Positions 6,016 to 6,310 of a DNA stretch of 6,310 nucleotides are shown piece by piece. The DNA lies in assembly GCA_017438675.1 (NCBI GenBank), contig JAFRUW010000235.1:1-6310 (forward strand). Direction: 5' to 3'. The stretch's first letter is position 1. Each line of letters opens with the position of its first letter. The position numbers were made by a program, and so were the translations under genes. This DNA is from Oscillospiraceae bacterium (GTDB taxonomy: Bacteria; Bacillota; Clostridia; Oscillospirales; Oscillospiraceae). The notes under the pieces were generated by a model. It had not been told where the DNA came from, did no database searches, and saw only the letters and a list, made by a program, of their open reading frames with translations.

Positions 6016-6310
6016 ATGGAAGCATTAAAGGCAAAGGTTGTGCCTCTCAGATTCAAGGAGGCAAATGACCGTGAGGTGGGCGAGTATTTTGACCAGCTCA
6101 CGAAGCTCAACGAGATCTACGGCGGCGTAGCGGAATTCAAGGACACTGTCCTTGTGGGAGACCCTATCCCCGAGTGCGACGCCATCGTATTTCCCCAGAT
6201 GATCGGGGCAGGCTACCATTATAAGGAGGCTCTCCGGGACTATGACAAGCCCATAGTCGTCATCACTTCACAGTTCGGAACGGTGGACATGTGGGACTGG
6301 GAGCTTATAA
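6016..6310 (+). CDS. L-fucose/L-arabinose isomerase-like protein, N-terminal part (3' truncated by window)
   Basis: The gene starts at ATG 6016, with GGGAGG at 6002-6007 8 nt upstream, and stays open to the window edge (98 residues). The fragment has an alternating alpha/beta pattern: KVVPLRFK (7-14), then a buried strand DAIVFPQMIG (55-64) and another, KPIVVITSQFGTVDMWDWEL (78-97). The P-I-V-V-I-T and following DMWDWEL are reminiscent of the N-terminal Rossmann-like domain of the L-fucose isomerase/L-arabinose isomerase superfamily (COG2407-like), which interconverts aldoses and ketoses. The metal-binding residues lie in the missing C-terminal part, so the catalytic assignment rests on this pattern and on the adjacent FGGY kinase, a common partner. 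Substrate cannot be inferred. Confidence 0.65.
   Translation, partial: MEALKAKVVPLRFKEANDREVGEYFDQLTKLNEIYGGVAEFKDTVLVGDPIPECDAIVFPQMIGAGYHYKEALRDYDKPIVVITSQFGTVDMWDWELI

Overview
The window looks like a piece of a Clostridia-type (Firmicutes) chromosome. The evidence is strong AGGAGG-type ribosome binding sites ahead of most genes, a sigma-A-type promoter, and a mix of an uncharacterised nucleotidyltransferase-family gene, a DUF3592-like membrane protein and a carbohydrate operon typical of gut or anaerobic Firmicutes. By eye, the sugar operon is clearly richer in G+C than the left 0.5 kb and the intergenic regions. No species can be named from this.

Layout. Bases 2-478 (+) are the 3' end of a nucleotidyltransferase-family gene. 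A 12-bp-stem hairpin at 479-513 closes it and probably also ends the convergent transcript. Two genes lie on the minus strand: a 110-residue single-pass membrane protein (563-895) and a YbaK/EbsC-type aminoacyl-tRNA editing protein (1010-1483). A 212-bp divergent intergenic region (1484-1695) carries a near-consensus promoter facing right and two short palindromes.

From 1696 to the right edge runs a tight plus-strand operon: a deoxyribose-phosphate aldolase (DeoC) family protein, a Gfo/Idh/MocA NAD(P)-dependent oxidoreductase, a zinc-dependent medium-chain dehydrogenase, an FGGY-family carbohydrate kinase, and the N-terminus of a protein resembling L-fucose/L-arabinose isomerases. Gaps are 10, -26 (overlap), 4 and 15 nt, so the five genes are almost certainly co-transcribed from the 1604-1632 promoter.

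Read as a pathway, the operon supplies two dehydrogenases, an isomerase, a kinase and a retro-aldolase. This is a complete chemical logic for taking up an unusual sugar or polyol, converting it to a ketose, phosphorylating it and splitting it into central metabolites. No transporter or regulator is in view. The combination is not the classical deoxynucleoside operon (no deoB, deoD, pdp or cdd), and several of the enzymes depart from family consensus near the active site. The substrate is therefore unknown and is the most interesting question in the window.
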